Below, piece by piece: positions 38,204 to 54,440 of a DNA stretch of 64,000 nt. Source of the DNA: Pterobdella sp. o SKG-2022 (taxonomy: Eukaryota; Annelida; Clitellata; Hirudinida; Piscicolidae); the NCBI GenBank assembly GCA_964035795.1, contig OZ038324.1:6171030-6235029 (forward strand), written 5' to 3'. The notes beneath the pieces are model-generated. The model worked only from the letters and a program-made list of their open reading frames with translations. It did not search any database and was not told where the DNA came from. How positions within the stretch are numbered: position 1 is the first letter of the stretch; each line of letters opens with the position of its first letter. The position numbers and the translations under genes are program-made.

Positions 38204-40743
38204 TATCTATAATAATGTTATTTTAAGAAAAAACTGAATTTAATTATTAAAAGAAAAATATAAAATAATTAAAATATAAATAATGAAATATGCAATATAA
38301 AAAAATAATGTTAGAAAAGACAATATTTTTTCAAAACACTAATGTTTCATAAAGAGACTGAATTTATAGAATTATGAATTTTTAATGTGTGAAAATATTT
38401 GAAAGCTATCTTGTTTTGAAACTTGAAAAGTGATCAAAGTTATTCCCAGTTTTTACCTTGAAACCCTGCTTGAAACTACCTTTTTTTGTTGGAAATATCT
38501 GTTAAAGACATTGGTTTCTTTGGAGTTCTCTTTATTCGGTTTGTAGTTTTGCATTAGGATTATCTGTAAATTTTTTGTTTTTTTGGTTTGGTAGATATTT
38601 TAGTAAAATTATTTGCTTTTCTGCTTAATTGGTTTGATAGGTATTTAGTAAGTAAGAAGCTAAGTTGCAACATTCTGTCTATCAAAAGTTTTCCAACATT
38701 GTCGTTTTTTTTTAGGTATTTTGTCGCAACATTTTTTGCTTTTTACATGTTTATTTTTTACGACATTTAATATTTAAGAAGCGAGTTATGTTCCAGAAAT
38801 GATGTTTTTGCTTCTTCTCAATTGAGCGCTACATAATTCATTTTTCCTATAAAGTCAGTTTTATATAAATTTTATAAAATTTTTGCATCATCAAATTTCT
38901 CACACATATCAACAACTATAGCAAAATTATTTACTATATGAATGATTTTGAAAAATTCTACTTTGTATTGGTTTCATGGAGTGTTTTCAAACTTTTGAAG
39001 ACTAGGAATTTGTAAGCTTGTTAGTTTGTGTGTATAATGAATAAAATTTCTATAATTTATTGATAATATATAATTTTTGCAAGACATAATTATTTTTAAT
39101 ATAATTTATTTTAATAATTTAATATATAATTTTTTTCTTGAATTATTTTTAAGATTTAAATCTATCTATAAACTGAAAAAATACCAAAAGTACACATACT
39201 TTCACAATCGTGTTTGTTATTGATTGAAGAATATATAAAACAAATAATAAGATTAAATTTAATAAATAAACACAATAATTTTCTAAGTCTTTATTTTTAT
39301 TGAAACAAGATCCTTCAATGCTATGTTCTGACAAAACTCTCTGTCTTCTAATACCCTCTTTAATCATTATCCTCCGTCTGGTTAGTTCTTTGACAGGACT
39401 GATACGTGCTACAGTGCATAGCTACTTGTGGTGTCTAAAAAATGAACTCAAGTTATTTTAGTTGAAACTAGCTTAATCGTTTTAAATTTTAGATACATTA
39501 GCTCGAGGTAGTTCGAGGCTAGGTTTCAACATTTAAACGTGTCTTTACAACATGATATCACTAGGCAATATGTGTACACTTGAAAATGTTACTTTGGTAA
39601 CAAAAAGCTACGTGTTTTTATAAAAACTACTAGTGTGCATCAAGCTCTTCTTTTTACCAAGGTTTGAAGAAATTACATATGTATATTGTCTGGTTGCAGT
39701 ACAACCACTATTTCTAGTCCGGAAACAATGAAACTACATTATTGGAGCAATCTAATCGAATAAAAGAAGTTATGGCACTATTTCGATATCGTTCAAGGTT
39801 GTGTTTCTATATATGGAGGGAAGGTATGAGCATAAAAGGCACTAGACAAATAATTAGTAAAACGGAAAAGATTCGAAGACCAAAAAATAATTTTTTTGTA
39901 CTTTTTGAAAAAGCTTTTGTTTGAAATATATAAACTGATCAAATATAAATTTAAAAAAAGATTTATTGTGCGCTATTTATTATTCTGAGCTAAACGAGAC
40001 TTTGAAGTGTTTCCACTCAATTTAATTCTTTGGTTTTTTTTCTGTAAGCAGATTATTTTTTATTTTTTTGATATCAAGTTTTCACATAGTATTTATTTTT
40101 TTTTAAATCAATGCAAAGTTTAATTTCAATTTTTCGCTCAAATTCTTTCAAATTTTATAATAAATCAAATAACAGCTTCATAAGTTCAAACAATTTCAAC
40201 AAAAACCATGGCACCACAACTTTTATGACGTCATAAATTATATTACATCATAAAAATATGACATCATCTTCAACCAAGTCTAAAGTTTTGTCTTCTTTTT
40301 TGTGCCAGCCAACCATCTGTGAGTATGTATTCGAGTTACAGAATTATACTTTCTCAATCTTAATCTAAATATTAATTTGGTGTTTGAAAATGCCTCCTTG
40401 AATTTTCTTCCAGGTGTTTTCTCAATACAAACTTGATTGTCACACCCTAGACATAGTACCCAGCACATGAACCTCCACACCCTGGACATACATTTGACAT
40501 AATTCTCTTTTCTGGTTTTTGCTGATCTGTTTCCTTTTAATGCTTATTAAGTCTTCATAGTCTTTCGATTGTTTCAGTTAACTCCGATGCTTAATGGATC
40601 GGTATGTTTGTTAGTGTTTTAGGTCCAAAACCCACTTCAAATATTTTGCCATATGTATAGAGAATAAACTCAACTTACTTTCATAGCCATTCATTTTGCC
40701 TGCAACATGGGTGTATATATTCAATGGAATATCTACAAATAAA

Positions 40744-40923
40744 GTCGGCTTCTAAGCTCAATGGTTGAGCATTAGACTAATTGTCTAAAGTTACCGAGTT
40801 CGATCCCCCGTGGGCCGACAATTAGCACCTGTTCCACAGTGTGTTTTCGCTACATTAAATTTGTAGCAAGCGCTTTAATCTATAAGGAAAAGCGCTTTAT
40901 AAACACCGCATTACATTACATTA
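40744..40923 (+). mobile_element. tRNA-derived SINE-like copy 2 (best preserved head)
   Basis: The tRNA-like head starts GTCGGCTTCTAAGCTCAATG and ends GTGGGCCGAC, so the ends pair as an acceptor stem (GTCGGC with GCCGAC). The B-box is GAGTTCGATCCC. The anticodon-arm stem TTAGA/TCTAA encloses loop CTAATTG. The body is TAGCACCTGTTCCACAGTGT, CGCTACATTAAATTTGTAGC and AAGCGCTTTATAAA, ending in a CATTACATTA tail. Confidence 0.8.
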
Positions 40924-42583
40924 GAATGATCAAAATTTATATAACTATTTTTATAGTTTTTATTCTTTCTCACATATATTATTTATTATATTCAACAATT
41001 TTAAGAGTCGATTTATGTGAGAGTTTTTGTACATTTATAAAGAAAAAAAAACAACTATAATTATCGATAATCCCAGCCTCATTATAAAACATGGATGATG
41101 CTATCTTATAGAAAATTATATCTGTCCTTTGCTCAATCAATGTACAAAAATTCTCTCATACATCGAAGTGAAAAATTGTTGAATATTATTTATAAGTAGA
41201 TTAAGATTTCTATAAAAATTAATATTAAATAAGGTTTTTTCCATTAATTTATCTTCGGTTTGGTCGAAATTTATGCGAAAAGCATGCAGGATAAATAAAT
41301 GAAACAGTAAATAACTAAATTGATAAAGAAAACTGCAAAATAACTCAAAGGGTGAAAAAATTTTAAAAATTATATAAGCTACTTGATAATGATAATCAGT
41401 AACTAAAAAAAAGCTTGGTTTTTCATCTAATTATATAAAACTGTGTTTTTCAGTTTGAATAATTAATAGGAGATGTGGCTCGAATACATGAGCTGAAAAA
41501 TTCATTTAAATAAAATTTTTTCAATTTATAAAACCATTCTCAACGGTCCACTAAAAAACACAACAACCTTGACAGTCCATGTTGCAAAAGCAGTTTCAAT
41601 TTTGTGTAAACCAAGTCATATCCAGGGATAATATTGCCATGATGAAGCTCAAACGTAAACACAGAAAAAAATCAAAAACAAAAAACTGAAACGAGACCTG
41701 AAGTACTGAAATAGGAAAAGTTGAAAGATCCATTCTGTATGATTTATTACAGACCCCAACGGATGCTGAGTAGACTCTGAGTGAACGCTAACAAACAATT
41801 TCAATAATAAAATTGACAGATGCACAAATATACACTTCTGGTTCAAACCCCTCGAAGGAATCTAGAAATTGCATGACAAACGAAAAGTTTAGAAAAGAAG
41901 TAGGTATTTCTCTAGAAATCCAATTTTGCAAAAATTAAAAAAGAATGTAAAGCATGAAGATGCTAAAGGAAACTGAGTTTATCAGCCGTGGATGCAGAAG
42001 AGCAGCCCCAAAGTGTGAAAAAACTTGCCAAATGGTTCAAAACTCAGTGTTTCTCAGTTTCCACTTACAAACACCCAATAAAAAGTGGTGCTAAAGTTTT
42101 TTTGAATTCTTCAAATTTCAGTTTATTTATTTTAAATGTTGAAACACTTTCAACAATTCATAATTATAAAATATATATTATATTATAAAATAAAGCTCTT
42201 CAGAAAGGGCCAAATATCATCGCCAGCCTAACTCGTATATTTCATAATTTCATTGTAAGCTAATTTAGTTTATATTGTAGCAATTGAATAATAAAAATGG
42301 AATAATTCGATTCACCTTCTGCAGGGAATTGAGGATCTGGAAGTTTTAAAATAGCTTATTACCTATTTATTGTCTCCATTCCTTCAATAACAACAAAAAA
42401 CTCCACCAAAAGGAACCAATTATGTATTAAAAACAACAAAAAAAAGTTATCGATCTGTATAGCGAACCTTTTGGGGAATTATAACTCAAAAATCAAGCGA
42501 TTGATAATGTTTGTTACAACCCACAAAAAGCTTTGTAATTCAGATCAATTGTTGTTTTTAGTATATTGATGTATATATATACT

Positions 42584-42632
42584 TTTATTTATTCATTTAT
42601 TTATTTATTTATTTTCATTTATTTATTTATTT

Positions 42633-42691
<59 letters not shown>

Positions 42692-42700
42692 TTCATTTAT
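42584..42700. repeat. (TTTA)n tetranucleotide array
   Basis: About 115 bp of TTTA repeats with a few TTTTCA or CATT interruptions in the gene-poor region. Confidence 0.9.
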
Positions 42701-43011
42701 CGTTGTTTGATTGAAACCCCCCGTAAATAACCAATTATATTATGACGTGAGTGGCAAAAGCGAAGCATTAATTAACTATAGTTTATTTTATATTAATTTT
42801 ATAATTAAAATTAAATTTATATTTTTTTATATAAATACAAAAAAAATTGTTTTTCAGAAGCAGTTGCAATCAGTCAAATCACAAACCGATGTATTCAAGC
42901 CTGTCTTCGGCGCCATCTGTCGAGAAAAATAAAAATCATTTGTATAACCATTTTAGCTCTATTACTAACAATAAATCTACATAGCACCAAAATATACAGT
43001 GAATAGCTGAA

Positions 43012-43088
43012 GTTGGGACCGGGTTTTGAACTCCGTATCTTCGATCTAGTTTCAAAAGATCTCCCTAAAGAGCTATCTCAAACCTTAT
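43012..43088 (-). mobile_element. Second tRNA-like head (SINE remnant), minus strand
   Basis: On the minus strand GATAGCTCTTTAGGGAGATC looks like an A-box/D-arm and GGAGTTCAAAACCCGGTCCC like a B-box/T-arm, at tRNA-like spacing. The acceptor stem is not clean. The body differs from the other three copies, so it may be another family. Confidence 0.45.
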
Positions 43089-44063
43089 CATGCACTGTTT
43101 TATTATTCATACCAGAAACAAAACAAATTTATGAGCTAAAGTAGTTACAAATCTGATCAGTTTTTCTATTATTGTTCTTCATAAATACCTCCGTCAACTC
43201 AAACATAAGCCAGTTTGAGATTTCTTTTCTTCTATTTACAATATTTTTTTGTTTCTTATTGCTTTATTATGCTCATTACCGTAGTTTTTCATTATTTTTT
43301 CAATTTTTTTAAAAAATTATTATCATTATTATTACTATTATTATTATTGTTGTTGTTTTTGTTATTTTTTTATATATTGTCATTATAAATGGTCGATGAG
43401 GGAAGACATAAATTCCTAATGGAAGGTTAGCTTAGGATGACGTCAACTACACTGTTCATTTATCTGTTTCCTGTTTATTTATTTTATTTTATTTTCAAAT
43501 TAAACTTATATTATTTTTTGATTGAACTCATGGTATGAATATTTGGCTAATTTATCTTTATTTTATGCAAGGGTTTAACAAATCAAAAGTTATAGCCACT
43601 TTTAATAATAAATGTATACAATTTTTCAAATGCATTTTTAGCTCCGTCATTTCGAATTATGAGAGCAGAGTGCTAAAGAAAATATGTACAACTTGGAAAA
43701 CTAGTGTTTTTCGTTTTTTTCGTTATCTTTTGTTGTGGAAGTTTTGTGGTTTTTTATTATGATTTTATTGTTTCTTTATCATAATATCATAATAATGGTA
43801 TTGATTTTTTGATAATGATACTATTTTTTTATGTTGTGATATTAATGTTTCTTATTCTGATATTATTTTTTATTATGATGTTATTGCAGTTGTTATTTTT
43901 ACGGTTCATCGTTATCATGCTATTGAAGTTCCTTTGATATTATTTTCTATTTTCTATTATTAAATTTTTTTCGTTTATTGTTATAATAGTGTCGTCGTTT
44001 AATTTTTTTATCGTTATTCTTGTTGTTTATAATTATAATAATTATTATTATTTTTATTCTTAT

Positions 44064-44112
44064 TAAGGTTTATATAGCGCGCAAACTCGCTTCAGAAGCG
44101 CTCAATACTAAA
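44064..44112 (+). mobile_element. Short old repeat tail with GCGC words
   Basis: TTTATATAGCGCGCAAACTC followed by GCTTCAGAAGCGCTCAATAC. The AGCGC/GCGCT words recur at 48292-48360 and as the AAGCGCTTTATAAA tail of SINE-like copy 2, pointing to a shared 3' module of dispersed repeats. Confidence 0.35.
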
Positions 44113-46367
44113 AGTGGTGTGTACTTTTGTAATTTAAAATTTAATAACGATCCAATTATTTTTCAATCATAATAATAAAAATAATATTTTTTTTATTTTT
44201 TTTGTCACCTGAATGGATAGCATTTTGTAAGACATCAGGTTCTGTAATTCAAATTTAATTAAACTTTTCAGTGTTGATCCAGGTTTACGAAGTTATCCAA
44301 TTAAAATTGTGTAAATATAGCAGTTTTAATGTTAATCTTGAAATAAAAATCAAATCAAGAAAGAATCCCTGATAAAATTCATCATTGATTTTATTTAATT
44401 GTGATTCTCGGTCATTTTAAGTGTATTTCGTCCAATTTTACGTCAAAAAAAGCTTATTTTTGTCATACATGTAGAAGCATAAAAAAAGGATCAATGAACG
44501 AAGGGGTAGGTAAAGGAATAATCGTTTGATGGATACGCAACCCACCATTATGATATTGTTACATATCAAGATACCGTAAGATGTTTTTACTGTAAAGGAG
44601 TGCGTATGAGTGCGGTTAATTCAAAATCATTTATGTTTAAAACAGCAATGAAGGCTTATCAAAAAAAGGAATCAAGCTTTGCGTTAGCCATACATTACAT
44701 TAAAATCCTTTATTATTTTTATTGTTACCATTATTTTTGTTAGCATTTTTATTATTATTATGATTATTATTTTACATATAGATACAGATATAGCAGAACG
44801 GATGAATATGGCGTTGAAAGGGTGAACCAATAAAGTTCAAATGAGTGATGTACAGAGGAATATGAAGATAAATGAATGAATATTTAAATTACCATAAGAT
44901 AATGTATGAACAACTATATAAATGACGATGGATGGTAGGAAAGGTACCTTCAAATCGTTTGCCCATTCTGAATCCTGGCCTTCTTTTCACCACTTTTAAG
45001 GATTTTGAAATATTTTCACTAATATTTTCATCAATTTTGAACGTATTCATCACAAATTATTTCATTTTAGGATGGTCAATAATGTTTAATCATGTAATAT
45101 ATTTTAAAATGTGAAGCAAAAATGGCAGTCACCATTGGTACTACCCTCATGACAGTATTAATTCTATAGATTTTGAAATATTTCAATGATGCCGATAATT
45201 CATTAACTTTTAGTATTAATGTTTTTGAAAAAACGGTAATAAAACGCTATTATTTCATATGTAAATACTAAACATGCCAACTTGCTTCGGTCGTGAAAGC
45301 TGTGAGAATAATTTTAGTTAGTTATTATTTTAATTTTAATTAATAAAATTGTGAGTTAGAATAATTATAATTTTTATCAAAAAATAATTATAACTCAAAT
45401 TCGGATTAGTTTTAATTTTTATTCAATTTAATTATAATTGTGTTTCTGATTAATTATATTTTTAATTTAAATTAATTATAATATTAAATTGAATAAATTA
45501 TAATGGTAAATCAATTAGAACTGTAAATTAATTGCAATTGTAAAGCAAAATCAATTATAAGTGTGTATTGAATTTATTCTACTGTAATATGTACAAATTT
45601 AAAGCCTTAAACTTTCCTCATGTGGAACAAATCTAATTCATAATTAAGATGGAAATCTGAATAATAAAATAGAAATTATTAACCAAGTTTTTTTTAGGTT
45701 TTTAAAATTTTTTTATTCATAAAAACCTAATATTCAAAATAATTTTTTCCGAATTATTTCTTAAAAGTTGAGCACTATAAAATTAAAATCAATTATGATT
45801 TTCAAATTTATTCGAGTATTGTTCTTATTATACCCTTGTTATTAAGTATTGATTTTATAGAGTTATAAATAAAATTTCCATATAATTTTATATGAAATAT
45901 ATATTTATTATATTTTATTTATATTATACCGTTATTAGTGAGTATTATTGTATTTGAAATTGTTCTAAAACTCTATTCAATATACTCATTAAAACAGCCA
46001 GCTATTTTTGTTGTTTTCATTTTTTTTATAATATATTTCATTAATCTGACAAAATCTCATCATTTTAATATTATTGATGATATTTTTATTATATACTTTT
46101 ATTATTATTTTTATTTTATTTATTATTATTATTATAGTTTTCATTGTTATTTTTTATATTTCTTTATTATTTATTTTTTGCCAATGGAATTATGAAAGAC
46201 CCACCTTGCACACAGACAAGGAAAAGCAGAAAACGTAAAAAATACACAGACATTTTGTTGGTCTTTGTTCTGTGATGAGTAGAGATATTATGTTTTGAGT
46301 TTTTAATATTTATTAGAAGAATACATATGTTAGTAATTGTATAATTTGTATTTCAAAGAATAGAAGG

Positions 46368-46440
46368 TATTAGTTGTGGTAGTTGTTGTAGTAGTTATTG
46401 TAGTAGTTGTTGTAGTAGCTGTTGTAGTAGTAGTAGTTAA
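46368..46440. repeat. GTA/GTT trinucleotide run
   Basis: Interrupted repeat of GTTGTAGTAGTT words, the same AGT-type unit as the 2-kb array at 51942-53951 but degenerate. Confidence 0.6.
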
Positions 46441-48291
46441 ACTAGTAATAGTTTTCACAACAATTAAATAAGATTAAATTTGTTGAAAATTATAAATCCA
46501 TCTAGACTTCATTTTGATGTTAAAACTGAAAATTGTTTAACAGGGAATGTACAGAGAAAGTTTATAAATCAGATTTTACCATTCTTTCATTTTATCGTAT
46601 CGTTGTCACAGAAAGAATTTTGTTATAATTTATAAACTGATAAATAAAATTATTGTTGGTATAACTAAAATAAATTAAGTATTATTCTTCTCATTGTTCA
46701 TTAAAATAAATTTCTTTTCGTGAAAAATGTTTTTCTTTTCCAATATAATTAACACAGAGTTGTCAAAATTATTTTCATGTATAAAAACCTCGGCTTTAGG
46801 GTTTATTAATTGCGAAAAACAAAATTTTTTATTCTTTTGAAGATGCCTTTCTAAGGTTCTGAAAACTTTCTTCTTATAATTGATAACAACCTCAACTAGT
46901 GTTTTTTAATAAATATTCGCCATATGCTATTTTCTATCAAGTTTTTTATTATAATTTTTATTTTCAACAAAAAATTTTTTATTTTTTCAGTCCCCTTGAT
47001 GCCAATGAGCTAGGAATTATTTATACATAACTTCGACAACACAATAGAACCCGATAAATCTCTCAGCTTATGCAGGAACCCACCAAATTATCATAAGTTT
47101 ATAAATCAGATTTTACCATTCTTTCATTTTATCGAATCGTTAATATGTGACCACTACTGCACTGCGTTTCTGGATTATTAGACTGCTTAGTTTTGGGGTC
47201 AGATTGATTTTCTTCACCTAATATTTAATACTACTGTTAAAGGGTTTTTGTGGCAAGTTTCTGCGGCAGATTCAGATTTTCATCACAGACTGCGACTAAT
47301 TTCAATATTGTTTATAACACCTCGCTACAGTAAAGCAGTCGTTTATCGTGAGTAACGAACTATGAAGTTAAAACCGCTCTAAGTATAAACTCAGCAAGCA
47401 TTTCCATCACCTCTCTAACCACTGCATCATCACCTTTCTAACCCCTGCATCGTCACCTCTCAAGATGTAATATGACGAAGAAGAATGGCCAAAAAAAACA
47501 ATTGCAAAAGAAATACAAAAATTTTATTTGATTAGAATTTATAACGTTTATTAATTTTGAAGATTTAAATTAATATGAAATTTTTAAAATAATTATTTAA
47601 GTTTATTTCAGTGCTTTTAAAATTAATCTCTGAAGTTATGTAAAGCCTTTATAAACTAGAAGCATGATTCTTATTTTTTTATTTAAAATTATTAATTGAT
47701 AATCTTCATTTTCATTAAATATTATGATGAATTTCTTTGATTTTCTGAAATTAATTTGTTTTGTTTCCATTATTAAGTTATTTTTACATGTATAGAATTT
47801 AAAATTCGGCTTCAATATAATTGCTTTTGTTGTTTTCTTTTTTTTTTTGTTTTCCAAAAGTTTTTTATACCAGAATTTTTAAGTAAAAACTGGTAAAATT
47901 TTTTAAAGTTACCATTAAATTCATTTCTTCGCAACGTAGTCTTTTTTTTATTTTACTGTATTCCATTTACCAGGCTTCAATTGGACTTATAAAAAGGATA
48001 ATGCTTATTATGAAATATATCATCTTTTGAACCATATCAAGTATGCAAGAATAATTATTATTTTGTAACAAATGAAAAAGATCCTAAACTTTTATTGCTT
48101 TCTATGAAATATTATCTCTCAATAAAAATTTAAAAAACAACGAAAACAGTAATAAAGATTTTATTAGAAGTTTTTAATCATGATTCTTATTTTATTTATT
48201 GCCGAGTGAAGCGCGTCTCCAAATGTTTTTCATTCAAAAACCTCTGGAGTTTTTCTGTTGTATTTGTACTATAATTAATTATTCATTCATT

Positions 48292-48484
48292 TATTTACAA
48301 TTATGTAGCGCATTTTTCACATAAAATAAACATCTTTCAGAGGCGCTCAAAAGTACAAATATAGTTTATGATGAGATTATAGTCTATAAAAATATGCCTT
48401 GAGCGATGGTTTGAATGATTGGCGAGAAAGTGTTTTGATTTCATTAGGAAGAGCGTTTCATATTAAAGGTGCTGCATGGCTATT
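48292..48484 (+). mobile_element. Unclassified dispersed-repeat remnant
   Basis: Contains TATGTAGCGCATTTTTCACA, TCTTTCAGAGGCGCTCAAAA, then a non-AT-biased block with GAGCGATGGTTTGAATGATT and AGGAAGAGCGTTTCATATTA. The combination of GCGC words with a following GAGCG...GAGCGTTTC block looks like an old interspersed element rather than a gene. Confidence 0.35.
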
Positions 48485-49680
48485 AGAAAAAATTTAGAAT
48501 TGTTATATATAATTAAAAAATAAAAATTCAATTTAGGTAATTGAAATTCATTGTAAATTTAATATTTAAATAGACAAGATATGTTTGAAAAAATTCATAT
48601 TTTAGCTATTATGAGATCGGTTGAGAGTAATATTAAATTGATAGCAAAATTTAATAAATTGATAAAAAATATCACCAGTCTCACCTTGCGATGGAATGGT
48701 TGAAAATTTTAACAAGAATTTTTTCCAGTCTGCTGTTTAACGCCTTTTATACTGTCGTCAGCTCAAGGTGGATGAGAAAATAAAGGAAGAAGATGAAGAA
48801 GACGAATAAAAAAATATAAAAAAACGGTTAAAATTATGTTTTAAAATAACAATAAAAAAAGAAAAACACGAAACAAAATTCATAAACTGATGGAAATTAT
48901 AAAAAAACAATTTTTTAAAGAAAAAAAATTTTGAAGTTGAGAAGTTTATGATGCCAAAACAAACAAAAATTGAATTAAAATTCTATGAGACCCTGAATAC
49001 AAAAAAAATAGAATTTATAAAAAAAGAAATGATTGAAAAAACTATAAAATGAAAACACTTTTTGAAGCAAAAAAAGAAAATTTATAGAAATAATATTTTA
49101 AATAAAAATTGTCAAAAATATATCAAAAACAAGTAAATAGTAATAAAAAAAACAAAAAACGAAAAATTCAGAAAAATAATCAATTACTAAAAAGAACGTT
49201 TAAACAATAGTTAGGAAAAGTTAATTAACAAAAATATAAAAACAAACAAGAAAAAAAAGGAGGAAAAAACGGTCATAAAGCTTGCTTAGCGTTCATTTCT
49301 ATTGTCATTTAATGAATGGGAAAACACAAAAAACCATTTCAAACTTATCAAAATAGACGATTATGTTTCTATTAAAACACGAATATATTGGAAATTTCTA
49401 TTAAGATGAAGCTTTTAGATATACTTTCTCCTCATCATCAGGTAACTAATGTGAAAATAATCAATAAACTTTTGTCTTCCGTCATCCTTTGATATTTAAT
49501 TTGATCCTCGAAATATTACTGAGATAATATCTTCAATAAAACTTCAAGCGAACTATATAGGTCTAAATAAAAGCAGGTCTCTGCATTTAATCCAAAATGT
49601 CATTTTGTCTCATTTCAAAGATACTTCAATCTCCTGGTTGAATTTATATTTGAATTGTTCAAATGTTTCATGGATAATAT

Positions 49681-49958
49681 AAGTAGTTATATAATTATAT
49701 ATATTTCTGAAAAATATCTATATAATTATATATATTTATGAAAAATATTTATATAATTATATATATTTAGAAGAAATATCTATATAATTGTATTTATTTT
49801 TGAGAAATGTTTATATAATTATATTTATTTATAGGAAATATTTATATAATTATATTTATTTATGAAAAACATGTATAGAATCATACTTATTTATAAGAAA
49901 TAGTTATATAGTTATATTTTTTCATGAGAAATTCTTATATAAACATATTTATTTATGA
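49681..49958. repeat. Diverged 31-bp tandem repeat
   Basis: About nine units with consensus TATATAATTATATTTATTTA followed by TGAGAAATATT, diverging by a few bases each. Strongly AT-rich with internal palindromic TATAATTATA. Confidence 0.8.
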
Positions 49959-50391
49959 TCAAAGAGATATATTGATTTTTTAGCTCATAAATCTTTCGAA
50001 GGTTTACGAGGATGAAACCTCACTTAAGCTGATTAGAAACAAGGTTAGGACAGTTTTGAGTTTCATTTTAATATCAATTTCTAATTACATTAGTTTCATT
50101 ATTTTTCTGTTATTTTTTTTTTAATAATTTTTTCTAATATTAATTTTTTTATTTTTTTTAATGAAAATATTAATAATAAAAATTATAATTACGAATAATT
50201 AATCAGTGTGACAAAGATCGAAAATAATGGCATAACAGTGATGAAATTATAATATAATTCATTTTTTTATATATCGAGGTTCAAATATAAACACTACAAG
50301 TTAAAATCAACGTAAAAAGCCCTAACGAAATTCAATTTATGGAAATAAATGGAAAATCTTATCGTGGTGAAAATGAAAAATAAACTGACTA

Positions 50392-50540
50392 TTTTTTTTG
50401 CTATCAATGTTCAATTTTATTTTATTTTTCGCTAACATTTCAGGATAAAGCTAAACTTATCGAAAATTGGGGCTTTTGAATTTCAATAGATATATTAAAA
50501 ATTCCTCTTAATTGATGTTTTTTCCTACAAAATTATCAAT
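50392..50540 (+). mobile_element. MITE-like dispersed element, copy B
   Basis: Matches copy A (6140-6300) through CGCTAACATTTCAGGATAAA, CTAAACTTATCGAAAATT and TTAATTGATGTTTTTT. Only about 350 bp separates it from copy C in the same orientation. Confidence 0.55.
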
Positions 50541-50881
50541 TTTATTATTGTTACTATTACTTTTCTTTTTATTACTAGTGTTATCATTTTTTTATTTTTG
50601 TTGTTTTTTTGGTTATTATTCCTGATATATATCAGTCTTGAAAAATTAATGAGCATAAAAACTGAATTAACAAGTGTAAATAGAGGAAAAAATTGAAAGA
50701 CTCAGCAATTAAAAAAATTATGTTTTTGGAATACTGGTGGAAAAAAGGAAATGGGCCCAAATGCAACGAGAAAAGGATGTAATAAAACACACACGGTATG
50801 GATGAGGAAAGCAGGTGCAGAAGAAAGAATTAGACAGGCGATTACTTGTATGTTTGAACTCATATTAATAAAGCCAAAACA

Positions 50882-51040
50882 CATATTGAGTAATTTTTCA
50901 AAGACATCGTATGTTTTTTGCTATAATATTTTTCGCAAACGTTTTATGTTAAGGCTTAACTCATCAAAAATTATAGTTTCTGATTCTGAATATATGTATT
51001 AAAAATTTTTGTTAATTGATATTTTTTGTTGCAAAATATT
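50882..51040 (+). mobile_element. MITE-like dispersed element, copy C
   Basis: Matches copy A through AGACATCGTATGTTTT, CGTTTTATGTTAAGGCTTAA, CATCAAAAATTATAG and TTAATTGATATTTTTTG. More diverged in the TTATCGA core than copies A and B. Confidence 0.55.
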
Positions 51041-51941
51041 GAGTAATATATTATGATGAGATTTCATTTATTGAAAAATTATCTGTTAATTATGACCTGT
51101 AAAAAGGGTCCTTGCAACAATATTTCAAAATGATTGCGCAAAATATATTTAATTATCAAAAGAATTGAAAGATGTACTAAAAACTATCAGAACTTCAATA
51201 GAAGCGAGGTTTTTAAAACTTCTAAAATTCAATATAAAATATAACAAAACTGCTTCAGAAGACGATGAACAAAGGGGGATATAGGTCTATTAATAGCTGA
51301 TAATTAAGAAGCACAATGCTTTTAGAAGGTTTATTAATTCACAAAGTTTTCAGATTTAAAATAATCCACCGTTCTTATTTTACACATGGAAATTGAGTTA
51401 ATAATTAAGTACAAGCTAAAAGGTCTTCAATTTTCACCATAGTTTATTGTCAAGTAAATAATACGGTACTTGGGCTTTAAAACGGTAACAAACGACATGT
51501 CTGTAAATGTTAAAAATCGAAGTAGTAATGAGTTCAAAACAAAATCTTTTTACACTTGATAATGCTACATTAATGCAAGAAATTTTTTCAAATAGTTGGA
51601 GGCTCTATTGGCTGCCAACTGAGCATCATACGGTGTATATAGTTGGTGTATCTTTGGTGGGAGAAAGATCTGTTGTTTTGATTATCATGGATTTTTATGG
51701 ATATTTTGAACGTTATAAATTTGCATCTATTTATGAAAATAAGAGTTTCTTTACAAGAAATATAAAATTTTTTTGAACAATTTGGATAAAAGAGGTTTTT
51801 TAAAATTAAAAGAGACTGAAGTTAATATATTTCGAACATAATTTTGCACTTGTTCTATTCAAAGTCCACGGTTTCAATTTTTTTTAAAAGTGTCAATTTT
51901 TGGATGCTTTGTTAAATATTTTTCCGAATTGAAAATTCCAC

Positions 51942-53951
<2,010 letters not shown>

Positions 53952-54295
53952 ACTCGTATTTTTCGAAGCATTCATGTTATTAAAGTTGTGAACGTACAAT
54001 TTCTTTTTCATAGCTATTTTTAGAATTTCTCTAACCTCATAATAAACTTATTAATCATAACTGGCCAATGGTTTTTTTAAATATTTTAAAATTTTGAGCA
54101 AAATTTATTTTCAATAAACCTAAAAACAAAATAAAAAAGTTAATTAAATATCTCAAATATTTTTTTGAACTTTTGAAAACCAAAAACGCCTTTAGCATCA
54201 AAGCTTCCGGATTGTTGAGTTTTCACCAAGGTCAGTAATATTATATTGCGTAAGTTGCTAGCACTAAGGTCAAGAGGCTCCACTATTTTAAAAAT

Positions 54296-54440
54296 CTTTT
54301 TATTCTTTTTTTTATTATTATTCTTTTTTCTATTATTATTCTTTTTTTTTATTCTTTTTTTAATTATTATTCTTTTTTTTTATTCTTTTTTTTAATATTA
54401 TTATTTTTTTTTATTATTCTTTTTTTTTCTTTTTTTATTT
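54296..54440. repeat. TTATTCTTTTTT-rich tract
   Basis: Interrupted array of TTATTATTCTTTTTTT-like units, almost entirely T with A and C. Confidence 0.65.

Larger units (their letters stand above)
38204..49680. other. Gene-poor AT-rich region, left part
   Basis: About 11.5 kb with no conserved coding block that I recognise; open frames are short, AT-driven and lack splice-consistent neighbours. It contains SINE-like copies (40744-40923, about 43012-43088), a (TTTA)n array (42584-42700), a GTA/GTT run (46368-46440) and old repeat tails with GCGC words (about 44064-44112, 48292-48484). Confidence 0.5.
49959..51941. other. Gene-poor stretch before the (AGT)n array
   Basis: Holds two MITE-like copies (50392-50540 and 50882-51040). 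No gene recognised; the open frames near 50751 and 51507 have no conserved blocks or splice context. Confidence 0.4.

Noticed and set aside
42885..42932. GGCGCCATCTGTCG word resembling half of a CTCF-type site
   Set aside because: Only a partial match to the known core, and a single occurrence cannot be judged by eye.
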